From NCBI RefSeq assembly GCF_910594005.1, contig NC_057818.1, forward strand, positions 57,548,001-57,612,000: a DNA stretch of 64,000 bases, given 5' to 3'. Below are positions 52,058 through 62,370 of this stretch, piece by piece (within the stretch, counting starts at the first letter, position 1; each line of letters begins with the position of its first letter). Under the pieces are notes generated by a model, which did not search any database, was not told the DNA's origin, and was given only the letters and a program-made list of their open reading frames with translations. This DNA is from Cervus elaphus. Its lineage: Eukaryota > Chordata > Mammalia > Artiodactyla > Cervidae. The position numbers and the translations under genes were made by a program.

Positions 52058-52700
52058 CTTGTTGTTTAGTCACTCAGTCGTGTCTATCTCTTTGTGACCC
52101 CCATGAACTGCAGCATGCCAGACTCCCCTGTCCTTCACTATCTCTCAGAGTTTGCTCAAATTCATGTCCACTGAGTGGATGGTGCTATCTAACCATCTCA
52201 TCCTCTGTTGTCCCCTTTATCCTCTTGCCTTCAGTCTTTCCCATCACCAGGGTCTCTTCCAATGAGTCAGCTCTTCACATCAGGTGGCCAATGTATTGGA
52301 GCTTCAGTTTCAGCATCAGTCCTTCTAATGCATATTCAGGATTGATTTCCTTTAGGATTGACTGCTTTGATCTCCTTGCAGTCCAAGGGACTCTAAAGAG
52401 TCTTCTCCAGCACCATAATTTAAACGCAACAATTCTTCAGCGCTCAGCCTTCTTTATGGTCCAATTCTCACATCCATACACGACTAGTGGGAAAGCCACA
52501 GCTGTGTCTAATCGGACCTTTGCCGCCTGAGTGATATCTCTGCTTTTGTAATACACTGTCTAGGTTTGTCATAACTTTCCTTCCAAAGAGCAAGTGTCTT
52601 TTAATTTCATGGCTGCAGTCACCATCCACAGTGATTTTGGAACCCAAGAAAATTAAACCTGTCACTGCTTCCACTTTTTCCCCTCCTATTTGCCATGAAG
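52058..52700 (-). mobile_element. BovB 3' fragment, about 640 bp
   Basis: Reverse complement of BovB from its 3' end up into the ORF (CCACAGTGATTTTGGAACCC). Confidence 0.85.
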
Positions 52701-53695
52701 TGATGGGACTGAATGCCTGGTCAGCCCTAATGGGAGTTATAGTTGAATGGGGAAGCTATGGAAATGCAAGAATGATGAAATTAAGGTGAGAGTTTGGATG
52801 AAGATTGGAATGTTTGAACAAATTTCTTGGGACGTCGTTGTTTCTCCTCCTTTACCTCAATATATTAATAAATAGATTCTCTGTATGACTGGGGAACATT
52901 TCCCCTTTCTAGTATTATTAAACAGGAGACATGTAAATCCTCCCTTCAACCAAAATTGATTGGACACGATAAATGAGAACCAATAAAACTGCCCAAACAC
53001 ACACAGGTTGTTCATTTGAAAAGTATAGGGTGTCTGGTGGAAAAAAGAAGTTAGAAGCCCAGTGTCCGATTGGCCTATTTGGATTTTGGAGGACACACAC
53101 ATATTCTACATCAGGGATTGTTGCTGGCCCCTGTCTATAAAATTACTGGAAAGAAGTCTCATAATCCTTATGCAGGCCAGAGTTTATGGCAAAAGCCAAT
53201 GAGCTCCACAAAGTGGTGGCTGCTGGAATATCTGACCAGAAATCTCCTTGGTGAGAGACAGCTAGCTAGTTATTGGGCTTTAGTTGAGACCAACCCAATG
53301 TCTGAGGACATAAAATAACCCTGAAACCTGAAATACCCATGATGTCTCTGGTAATGCTTGATTAAAATGCTAATGAGGAAGGCCATGCCCAGACGTATTT
53401 CTTCATCCTGCCTCTTTCCCAGGAATTATTGCAGAATTACGGCAGAAATGGCCCAGAGAGGAAGAGGAGTTGTCTGTGTTTCCCCAATGAATGTGTCATA
53501 GCCGACATAATCGGCACTCAAACCCAGGGCTCCTGCTCTGAAGTCAGTGCTTTTCAAAAACAACAAGTGTGGTGGGAGCAATAGTTTCAAGGAAGGTGAG
53601 ATTGACGTGGACATTGTATCAGTGACTATCAAACAAGCTCATTTCTAAGCTCTGCAGAGGACACAGAGGTCGGCTTGATATAGGATTGGTGGTCA
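52701..53695. other. Intergenic, nothing recognised
   Basis: A/T-rich unique sequence without a supported exon. Confidence 0.3.
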
Positions 53696-53699
53696 AGGG

Positions 53700-53985
53700 G
53701 GAGCTGGGTGCGGGAGGGATGGATTGGGAGTTTGGGATTAGCAGATGCAAACTATTATAATACAGAATGGATAAACGACAAGGTCCTACTGTGTAGCACA
53801 GGGAACTACATTCAGTATCTTGTGATAAACCATAAAGGAAAGAATATGAAAGAGAATATATGTATATATATATATATATATGTATGTATATGTATAATTG
53901 AATTTCTTTGCTGGTGAATCCCAGGAACAGAGGAGCCTGGTGGCCTACAGTCCAAAGTGTGGCAAAGAATTGGACACAATGCAGC
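53700..53985 (+). mobile_element. L1 3' end, TA repeat and a Bov-A scrap
   Basis: L1 3' sequence (GCAGATGCAAACTATTATAA) with a (TA)n run at about 53862-53880, then a short Bov-A piece (GGAACAGAGGAGCCTGGTGG). Confidence 0.65.
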
Positions 53986-54339
53986 AGGCATGCAAGGGTA
54001 TAGGGCACCAAGGAATCAGTGTGGGTTGAGCATCTACGGGCCAGATTCTGGCTGGGCTGTGGAGGTGAGGGGGAGTCTGCGCCAGGGAGTAGAGTTGAGG
54101 GCAAGGGTAGGAGCTCATCATGGGGGTCTGAAGATCTTTGAGCACAAGAGCCGTCTGAATATAGCTAGCACGCTGGGAGTTCCAAGGTTAGTCAGTGTTT
54201 CAGCATCTGTCAATCACTCTCCATGGCCTGCCTCCCCAGGTGGTGAAAATGAATCATCTGGAGGTCAGCGGTGGAGGAGAGACAGGCCAATTCTTCACTC
54301 CCCCCAAGTGACCCAGATGGAAAGTCCAAGATCAAGGGC

Positions 54340-54489
54340 AGCTCTTCAGGGGGAAATGACCCCTTTCCTCCAGTAACCCCAAACAACTCCAATGGCAAAG
54401 TATGTGGAAAGGCTAAGGACCGATTCCTCATTATTGGAGACCTTGAAAAGCGTGACTATCCCTTATTAACCCACAATCTCACTGAATAG
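54340..54489 (+). pseudogene. Siglec V-set exon relic
   Basis: The forward frame reads NDPFPPVTPNNSNGKV, then AKDRFLIIGD and EKRDYPLLTHNL. It lines up with the Siglec segment DAPVATNK...QGRFHLLGDP...CSLEIRD. At DNA level CCGATTCCTCATTATTGGAG is close to the SIGLEC5-like exon 2 (CCGATTCCTCCTCGTTGGAG). The cysteine is lost (Tyr) and the binding-Arg strand is missing, since a stop follows. It is most likely a dead Siglec copy lying beyond the last gene of this cluster. Confidence 0.5.
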
Positions 54490-55044
54490 ACCACATGTCT
54501 GACCTGTTCTATGGACAGTGAAGTGGTTTCTTGGTGTTCTTACTCAGAAATCAGCATAGCAGTCTTTGCTTAAGATGAATGCTCAGCTCGGCCACCAGGA
54601 TGGGGAAGAGGAATATCTAAAAATGTTCATTGAATGGGTGGTACTTGGTCCTGAATTGAGGCAGGAACACAACAAATCTCAGGCATTGATTGTATGCCTC
54701 TTCCAGCAATGATAGTGAGACGTGCTCAGGGAGCCTCTCCGTTTTCCAGACTAGGAAAGAGCAGAGAGGGAGCGACTTGCCAGGAGCATGCAGACAGTGA
54801 TGGAGGGAAAAATCTGACCACAGGTGGAGCTGGAAGGGCCAGAGCTGGGGACGCAAGGAAGAGAGGAGCTGAGGGTGGGAAGTCTAGCCTGGGTGGGGGT
54901 GGATGAGGGATCGCAGGCAATGCAGAGCCTCAGGAGACTCTTCTGCCATCCGTCTGGAAAGGTGAGTGTTCTGGTTCAGGCCAGATGAGAAGAAAGGGTG
55001 AAGGGCAACTGGTCTGTGAGGCCTGACTCCTCTGGACATCCAAA
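54490..55044. other. Intergenic, nothing recognised
   Basis: No further Siglec exon could be found after the relic. Confidence 0.3.
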
Positions 55045-55335
55045 AAATATTTCTTAATTTTTTTAATATAAAATTTTGTTCATTTATTTGTCTCTGACGT
55101 TCCTGGGCCTTCACTGCTGTGCGGGCTTTCCTCGTTGCAGTGAGCGGGCTTCTCACTGTGGGGGCTCCTTTCAGAGCACAGCGTCGAGGGTGCCTGGCCT
55201 TCAGGAGTTCTGGCTCATGGGCTCGGTCGCTGTGGTTCCCGGGCTCTAGAACACAGGCTTAGTAGTCGTGACACATGGGCTTAGCTGCTCAGCGGCCTGT
55301 GGGATCTTCCCCAACCAGGGATTGAACCCGTGTCT
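55045..55335 (-). mobile_element. CHR-type SINE
   Basis: Reverse orientation (GGGCTCTAGAACACAGGCTT, GTGGGATCTTCCCCAACCAG). Confidence 0.7.
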
Positions 55336-55571
55336 ATAGGAACCTGGCCTCCTTGGGAGAGGATAACTTCCTTCCAGAATCCCTTATCTATCCTCAGGGT
55401 TTTGGTTCCTGCATTTCTAGAATGTCTCCTAGATTCTTCTGCTTCTTATAATAGAGTTTCAGATCCCTGCTTTCTAGGGGTAATGGGAATATGTGAGTTG
55501 AGAAAGAGAGACTTCATGATGATTCATTATGATTTTTAACCTTCCTCTCCCCTGAGATAATCTTCATCTTT

Positions 55572-57076
55572 TGCCGGGGTCCAGCCCCAGCAGGATCCAG
55601 GGGAACCCTCAGGATGAATGGCGTCAGTGAGAAAAGACACGTAAGACCGGCCTTGATGGGGCCACATCTGCAAGGGAGAGAGAGAGAGAGAGACCAGACC
55701 AGGATATGCGGCAGAGTCTGGCAGTTGCTTTATTTTTCACCATCGCCTTTATACCCTAAGTTGGTACATTTCTAAGGGGCAGATAAGCATACAGACTTAG
55801 TTTAACATTCCATTAGCTTGTCCTTCACAAAACCATGTGTGCTGTGTATATTTTTGTTTATGAGAGTCTTTTCCCATAGATTTTTCATACATTATCTTCT
55901 GGCCTTGAGGTTAGCAGAAAACAGAAAATTGGCAGTCTCATGGTACAGCAAGTTGTAACATAATAAAAATACAATCCTGTTAACATAAAAGTCAGTCTTT
56001 TTGCAGAAATTCTCAGCTAAATTTATCTAAAAAGTTTAACAGACAAAGACTCTGCAGCTCTGGAGAGGCAGCCCCTGTTTAGCACTCTTGGTTAAAATTA
56101 ACAATTATCTTATTGTTTTTACAGTAGGGCTAAACTCTTATTTTTCTAGCTCTCCAACTATATTAACAATACTTTCCACTGCACAACCTCAGCACATTAA
56201 CATCAATCAAACGTTGATCCAATAACCACTTTTAAAACAATATGTTTTGTATTCTCTAATAGGGCTTCCTCACCCCCCAAAGGGCTCTGTGCCTATTAGG
56301 GCCTTTTTTATGGTTAATCTCTATGTATAATATCTTTTGGCTTTCATGCCTGTTGACAATTTATGACCTGCACCTGGTGCAACTTTAAGCAACTTCAATA
56401 GCCGACTCTGTCTTTTTTGTGGTTAATCTATTTTCTTTCTATTAGGTGTCATCTCCATGGAAACTAGATAGGATTACATTTTTACAGAACAGAAATGCAA
56501 AGGATTGCAAAAACAGCAGATATAGCACAAAATAGGCTCTTAGTCTAAAAGTTAACTACCTGCAAGAAGTCATCAGCTAATCTCTATCTAAGTATTTTCT
56601 ATTAGGCACATTTGTGGCTATAGTATTTGTGGGGCTTTTCTCACCCCGCAGAGGGACCTATGTTTAATAGTTTCTTTTGTTAGCGTACTGTGCTTAGGAT
56701 GTTTAGAACAATCATGAGCATTTTTTGCAATGAGCACACATTTATCAAACAAGCCAGAATGCCAGCAAAAGGGTTTGAATTGGAGCATTTCCTTCATCCC
56801 TGGCCCTTTCATGGGGTACCAGTGTCTAGGACATTTATTAATTAGGGTTTTAAGTTGGTCCTCATTCAATGAAAGAGGAGCAGGAGAACCCTCGGCAGGC
56901 AACACAAGAAACTGCAACAGGGCAAACAAGAACACCAGCAGAAAAGGGGGGAGGATACAGGGTGGGGTAGAGGCTGAGGCCAACCTGGAGGGTCCCTTAT
57001 CCTAGACGGCCTTACCTGCCCGGTATTTTCTTCATGACCTCGTCACGGGCGGGACCTCCCATAATGGTTCCCGGCA
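55572..57076 (-). mobile_element. Solo ERV LTR, 1.5 kb, betaretrovirus-like
   Basis: Inverted ends TGCCGGGG (55572) and TTCCCGGCA (ending 57076). The flanks ATCTTT (55566-55571) and ATCCTT (57077-57082) form a 6-bp target duplication with one change. On the minus strand TATAAA (complement of 55748-55753) is followed 14 bp later by AATAAA (complement of 55729-55734), then a roughly 150-bp R/U5 with a GA microsatellite (55677-55694). The U3 is unusually long at about 1.3 kb, as in mouse mammary tumour virus. No internal viral genes remain on either side. Confidence 0.8.
56618..56983 (-). other. Open frame inside the LTR U3 region
   Basis: An open frame of about 121 codons lies in LTR sense, some 93 bp from its start. 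It lacks an ATG (first possible codon TTG). It has a hydrophobic leader-like stretch (ILPPFLLVFLFALLQFLVLP) and a cysteine-bearing remainder. A short ATG-led segment just before it ends at a consensus donor (CAG/GTAAGG), so a spliced leader is conceivable. I do not recognise the product. Some betaretroviruses code within U3; any such role here is a guess. Confidence 0.3.
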
Positions 57077-57230
57077 ATCCTTCATACTAGATTGGTGGTA
57101 ATACTCTTAGTTCTGTGGTATAAATTAATGGTACCCTCCTCTTCAAATCAGATTTCCACCACTTACTTTTGCCTTAGTAGTACTGGACCAGGATCTCAGG
57201 ATCTGAGTTTTATGTATTTGTTAGTGTTGT

Positions 57231-57510
57231 AAATGGAGAAGGCAATGGCACCCCACTCCAGTACTCTTGCCTGGAAAATCCCATGGACGGAGGAGCCTGG
57301 TAGGCTGCAGTCCATGGGGTCGCTAAGGGTTGGACACGACTGAGCAACTTCACTTTCGCTTTTCACTTTCATGCATCGGAGAAGGAAATGGCAGCCCACT
57401 CCAGTGTTCTTGCCTGGAGAATCCCAGGGACGGGGGAGCCTGGTGGGCTGCCATCTATGGGGTCGCACAGAGTTGGACACGACTGAAGCGACTTAGCAGC
57501 AGCAGCGGCA
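57231..57510 (+). mobile_element. Two Bov-A units in tandem (Bov-A2)
   Basis: GGAGAAGGCAATGGCACCCC starts the first unit and GGAGAAGGAAATGGCAGCCC (57377) the second. Each ends in CGACTGA, and the array ends in AGCAGCAGCAGCGGCAG. Confidence 0.85.
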
Positions 57511-58087
57511 GTGTTGTAAAGGTGCTTTTAATAAAGTTTTGGGGGAAATCATTTTCCAGGCTGTATTAACATTCTACCACAACTTTTCTTCTAATCTGAA
57601 TAGATACTGCTTTGGAATCTGATGAGTCTTTAGCAGAACAGACATTCCTTTCTCTGATGAACAGGTCTTGTGATCTCTAAGCCACACCCGGTCACCTTTT
57701 CGGAGCAAAGAAAGTTTCCTCGGGATGGAGGGAGAATGGAGAGAAAAGCCACACACCCAGGTAGTTGTGAATGGATGGAGACAATGACTCAGATGAGAGG
57801 TCCAAGGATCCATGAGGAAGTCATCCTTCATCATGTGGTTTGGGAAGATCTGCTTCAGTGGAAATGATTTTGGAGAAATCTGGGTTTAGTTCCCTCAGTG
57901 TCACAGAGGGTCAACTCCAGCCTCATTCTTGGCTCCTTGATCTTTCTTTTATTTTTCTCCAGTGACTAACTTTCACATTCACAGTGAGAACCAAGATTCT
58001 CCTCTTGGCCTGTGCCATCCTGCCTGACCTGATGGGTCTTCCATTTCTCGGGGGCTCTAGGAAGACTCTGCACACTTTTGAGTAACT

Positions 58088-58668
58088 ATGTTCAGTTAGT
58101 TCAGTTCAATAGCCAAGTCATGTCCAACTCTTTGCGACCCCATGAACTGCAGCATGCCAGGGCTTCCCTGTCCTTCACTATCTCCCTGAATTTGCTCAAA
58201 CTCATGTCAGTGATGCCATTCAACCATCTCATCTTCTGTTGTCCCCTTCTCCTCTTGCCCTGTCTCGTCCCCAGCATCAGGGACTTTTCCAATGAGTCAG
58301 CTCTTCGAATCTGGCCAAAGTGTTGGAACTTCAGCTTCAGCATCAGTCCTTCCAATGAATATTCAGGGTTGATTTCCTTTAGGATTAAACTGATTTGATC
58401 TCCTTGCTATCCAAGAGACTCTCAAGAGTCTTCTCCAGCACCACAGTCCCAAAGCATCAGTTCTTTGGTACTCAGCTTTCTTTATCATCCAACTCTCACA
58501 TCTGTACATGACTACTGGAAGAGCCATAGCTTTGATGATATGGACGTCTGTCGGCAAAATTATGTTTCTACTTTTTAACACACTGTCTAGGTATGTCATA
58601 GCTATTCTTCTAAGGAGCAAACATCTTTTAATTTCATGGCTGCAGTCAATTTCTGCATAGATAGAGCC
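58088..58668 (-). mobile_element. BovB 3' fragment, about 580 bp
   Basis: Reverse complement of the BovB 3' end and part of the ORF (TTTCATGGCTGCAGTCAATT). Confidence 0.85.
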
Positions 58669-58675
58669 CAAGAAA

Positions 58676-58740
58676 ATGAAAATGAAATATGAAATGAAAA
58701 TGAAATGAAATATGAAGTGAAAATGAAATATGACCCTTTT
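58676..58740. repeat. (GAAAT)n-like simple repeat
   Basis: Imperfect AATGAAAT units directly next to the truncated end of the BovB fragment. Confidence 0.75.
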
Positions 58741-59221
58741 CATATTTCCTCATCTATTTGCCCTTTTAAGTGCTTTGGTTCTGTCTCTAGACAGAAGTGT
58801 GTGAGTGGAGTCATGGACAAACTGCCAAACTTCTAGGAATACTGGGGACAGATATTTTATAAAGCATGTTTTATAAAGATATTTTATAAAGATGTTTTCT
58901 GCTTTATAATTTCCAATCCCCTGCAAACTACACATATGACTTGATAAATTTCATACTCAATTAATTTCTTCACTGCATAAGGGACCTCTCTCCAATGAGA
59001 AATATAAACCTGAAGATTTCTTCAAAGTTTGTCTTTTCTTAGTACAAACTAATGTCAACATGTTAAGTGTATTTGCCCCATTTCCACAAACCTAAAACAC
59101 TTTTATATTTATTTAACTCATAGAATTTTTAAATTGTTGACTGGGAAATTAGAACATTTATCACCTAAATGTTTGTGGTTTATTCTCACTATTAAACTTT
59201 TTAGATTACATAAAGAATTTT

Positions 59222-59560
59222 TTAATTAAAAAAATAATTTGAGTACAGTTGCTTTACAACATTGATGTTAGGTTCTGCTGTACTGCAGAGTAAATCAGTT
59301 ACATGTGTATATGTGTGTGTGTGTGTGTGTATAATCCCTGGAGGAGGGCATGGCCACCCACTCCAGTATTCTTGCCTGGAGAATCCCATGGGCAGAGGAG
59401 CCTGTCGGGCTACAGTCCATAGAGTCGCAAAGAGTCGGATGTGACTGAAGCGACTTAGCAGCATGCACATATATAATATTTACCTGCTCTATTTTAGATA
59501 TCCATACCATTTAGGTCACCATAGAGCAATGAGTAGAGTTCCCTATGTTAAAGAAATTAA
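59222..59560. mobile_element. L1 3' piece with GT repeat and inserted Bov-tA
   Basis: Reverse L1 sequence (GAGTACAGTTGCTTTACAAC) with a (GT)n tract (59311-59330). A forward Bov-tA core lies at about 59335-59468, and L1 then resumes. Confidence 0.65.
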
Positions 59561-59834
59561 ACAAGAATTGAAACTTAAAAAATTCCACCGTATTTTAAGC
59601 TCTCAATTCTTGTTTGATTTCTTAAGAACTGTTACTTTGTTAAGTTTATCTTGTTTGTTATGAAGCTTACCAGGACTGTGTCCCATATGTTCTTACTTTC
59701 TCATTAAGTATATATCAAGATCATGTATGATTTTAGATTCAAAACACTTAATAGAACACGCCCAAATAAAAACATTTGTGTTAAGAACTGCATTACAGAA
59801 TTCGTAGGGACCCTGGGTTGGTGAAAATGTTTGC

Positions 59835-59946
59835 TTTGTAAATTTAAGATTGCTGAGGAGGAGGCAGCAGCTGGGGTCATGAGATTGCCGTGCAGTCCCT
59901 GGGGTCGCAGAGAGTCGGACACAACTGAGCGACTGAACTGAACTGA
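59835..59946 (+). mobile_element. BovB/Bov-A 3' tail fragment
   Basis: GAGTCGGACACAACTGAGCG and ACTGAACTGAACTGA end. Confidence 0.65.
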
Positions 59947-60009
59947 CCGTGGTGGGAGCCCTCCCTAGTGCCTAGTGAGGCAATGGCTGGAACACGTGGA
60001 CAGAGGATG

Positions 60010-60600
60010 GGGTGGCGGCCCTGCCCTTCAGGCGTCTCTCAACGACGCTGCTCTGCGCTTTGGTGGTCCAGGCTTCCTCCACAAACGTCCTGTTTGCAGA
60101 GCTCCTTCCTCCCTCCCGTCCCTTCAGGTGTCTCCTCACAGCCAACAGCAGTCCTCTGCCTGGGTCTGCTCTCCAAACCCCACATTTGAGGACCCAGCCC
60201 TTGTGTGCAATGGTGGACACCCTCTCAGGCTTGGGGGAGCAGGGCTGGGGTCGGTACCCTCTGCGGAGGTCTCACTCCGTCCTGCCTGCCTCTGACTGGT
60301 GCTGCCTTCTCTTCCCATCAGAGAATGAGGCTCCCTTCCGTCCCGGTGAGCTCCCCTCTAGGGTTGCAGGTCCCGCCCCACTTCCTCTCCTCACCCTTTT
60401 CCTTCTTGTCTCATTGGTCCTGCCTGGCTATGAGGGGATCTTCCTTGTCCTTTCAGGTGCCAAGGTCCCCTGCTAGTGTTCAGAAGGGGCTCCGTGAATA
60501 TTGTTCCATTTCAGACGTATTCTTGATGCATTTGTGGAGCGAGATGAACTCCTAATCCTCTGCCGTCTTGATTCCTGTGTCTGTTTTATTCCTAACCCAG
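60010..60600 (-). mobile_element. Possible LINE-derived stretch
   Basis: Sequence around GTTCCATTTCAGACGTATTC followed by CTCTGCCGTCTTGATTCC looks like an L1 5' region on the minus strand. Weak call. Confidence 0.25.
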
Positions 60601-60681
60601 CTAAGCAAGTATCCATTTTATTTAAGTCATAAAGTATATTCACTGAGAATAGTAAGTGGAAAAACTTGTTATTTGCTTTCA

Positions 60682-62370
60682 GCTGTGTCTTCTCATGACA
60701 TCCAGGGTTTGATGCCCCAAAAGCCAGGCTTAGAAGATTTATTCCCCAAAGAAAAGTTAACAATATATGAAAGATTTCACATTGGAAATTTACATTTAAC
60801 AAAAAACTGGGAAGATACGAGAGCGTGTGAAAGGCAGAGAGGAAGTTATGATGGACATAACCAAACTGGGATGGTTTCTCACAATGTAAACATTACTGCC
60901 AAGAGAAATCAAGGATGGGAATCAAACTGGGAAAAACACTCATTTCAGTCATTAACATCTGCTGAGAAGTGTATGTTTGTAAGCAAAGACTTACACTTTT
61001 TTGAAATGTACATGTTCTCTGAAAGGAAATGTGGAAAATCTGGAAAGTCACCTAGTCTATACTGCAAATACTCATTCGAACCTTTCTGAATGCAGGCTTC
61101 AATCTAACACACATTCAAATATGTCTGAAAACCGGATATTTAAAATTGAGGTTAAAAATTCCCGGTATAATCAATTTGAGGGATTCTTTAGCCAGGGTTC
61201 AATATTCTTCAACCAACAGCTATTTTCTCTTCATTCCAGTCTGTAATGTTGATAATTTTGAAAGAGTCTAATCCAACCATCATGGTTGAAGACATATCAT
61301 GGTATACTTAATGTGAAAGAATTTTTCATGTGTAGTAACATGGGTAAAGCTTTAAGCAAGAGTGCTAACTCCAACAATCACAAGAATATTTATAGGGAAG
61401 TGAGAAGATTTTCATGCAGTGAAACTGGGCATAAAGTGACCAAGACTCAAGTCTTATGAAACATCAGGGACCTCAATCTTCAGACAACGATTTTAAAAGT
61501 AATAAATGCATTAATATCATTTATCAAAGATCACATCTTTCTCTATATAAGAGTGTTCACATTGGAGACAACACTTATGATTGTGGTGTGTATGGGAAAG
61601 TTTTAAATCAATCTTCAAAACTTATTCAACAGCAGAGTATTCAAAATCCTCAGAAGCATAACAAGTGTCATAAATGTGGTAAAATCTTTGCTAAACCATG
61701 AAATCTAAGTAGACATAGGAAAATTCATACAGGATGGCAACCTTTCAAATGTATAGAATGTGGTGAAGCCTTTATCCAGTGTTCATATCTCACTCGACAT
61801 CAGCAAATTCATACTGGAGAGAAGCCTTATAAATATATTTAACATGGAAAAACCTTTAATCAGATATCAATTCTTGCTAGACATTTGCAAATTCATGTTG
61901 GTGATTCAGAGAAGACTTAAGAAATGTACAGAATGTGGCAAGGCCTTTATCCATTGCTCAAAATTTATTCAACATAAGAGAATTCATACTGAGGAGAAAC
62001 ATTATAAATGCACAGAGTGTGGCAAAACCTATAATCATAGTTCCACTCTTAATAGGCATCAGATAATTCATACTGGAGAGAAACCTTATAAATATAAGGG
62101 TTGTGGCAAAGCCTTTAACCAAATTCCTAGCTTTATTCAACATTGGCAAATTTGTACTGGAAACCATTCAGATGTAAAGAATGTGGCAAAGCCTTTACCC
62201 AGAGCTCAAGTCTTAGTCAACATCAGAGAATTCATCCTTCAGGGAAAACTTAAAAATTTAAATGTAAGGAAAGTGGCAAAGGCTTTAATCAGAGCTCTCA
62301 CCTCACTAGACATCAGAGAGCACATACTGGAGAGAAACCCTCGTAATGTAGTAAGTGATGAAAGACCCTG
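60682..62370 (+). pseudogene. Broken C2H2 zinc-finger gene (KRAB-ZNF type, terminal exon)
   Basis: A fair acceptor (TTGCTTTCAG, ending 60681) opens a frame SSHDIQGLMPQKPGLEDLFP, typical of the linker between KRAB box and fingers. The frame breaks near 61085, continues in another frame to 61246 and again from 61456. Finger pieces with the HTGEKPY linker include HKCGKIFAKP, CIECGEAFIQCSYLTRHQQI, CTECGKTYNHSSTLNRHQII and GCGKAFNQIPSFIQHWQ. Many have lost a cysteine or histidine, and at least three stops or frameshifts interrupt them. No KRAB exon was identified. ZNF175 neighbours SIGLEC5 in human, so a relation is plausible but unproven. Confidence 0.8.

Noticed and set aside
59962..60555. Overlapping open frames up to 154 codons
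   Set aside because: No domain; the stretch looks LINE-derived and the frames overlap each other on both strands.
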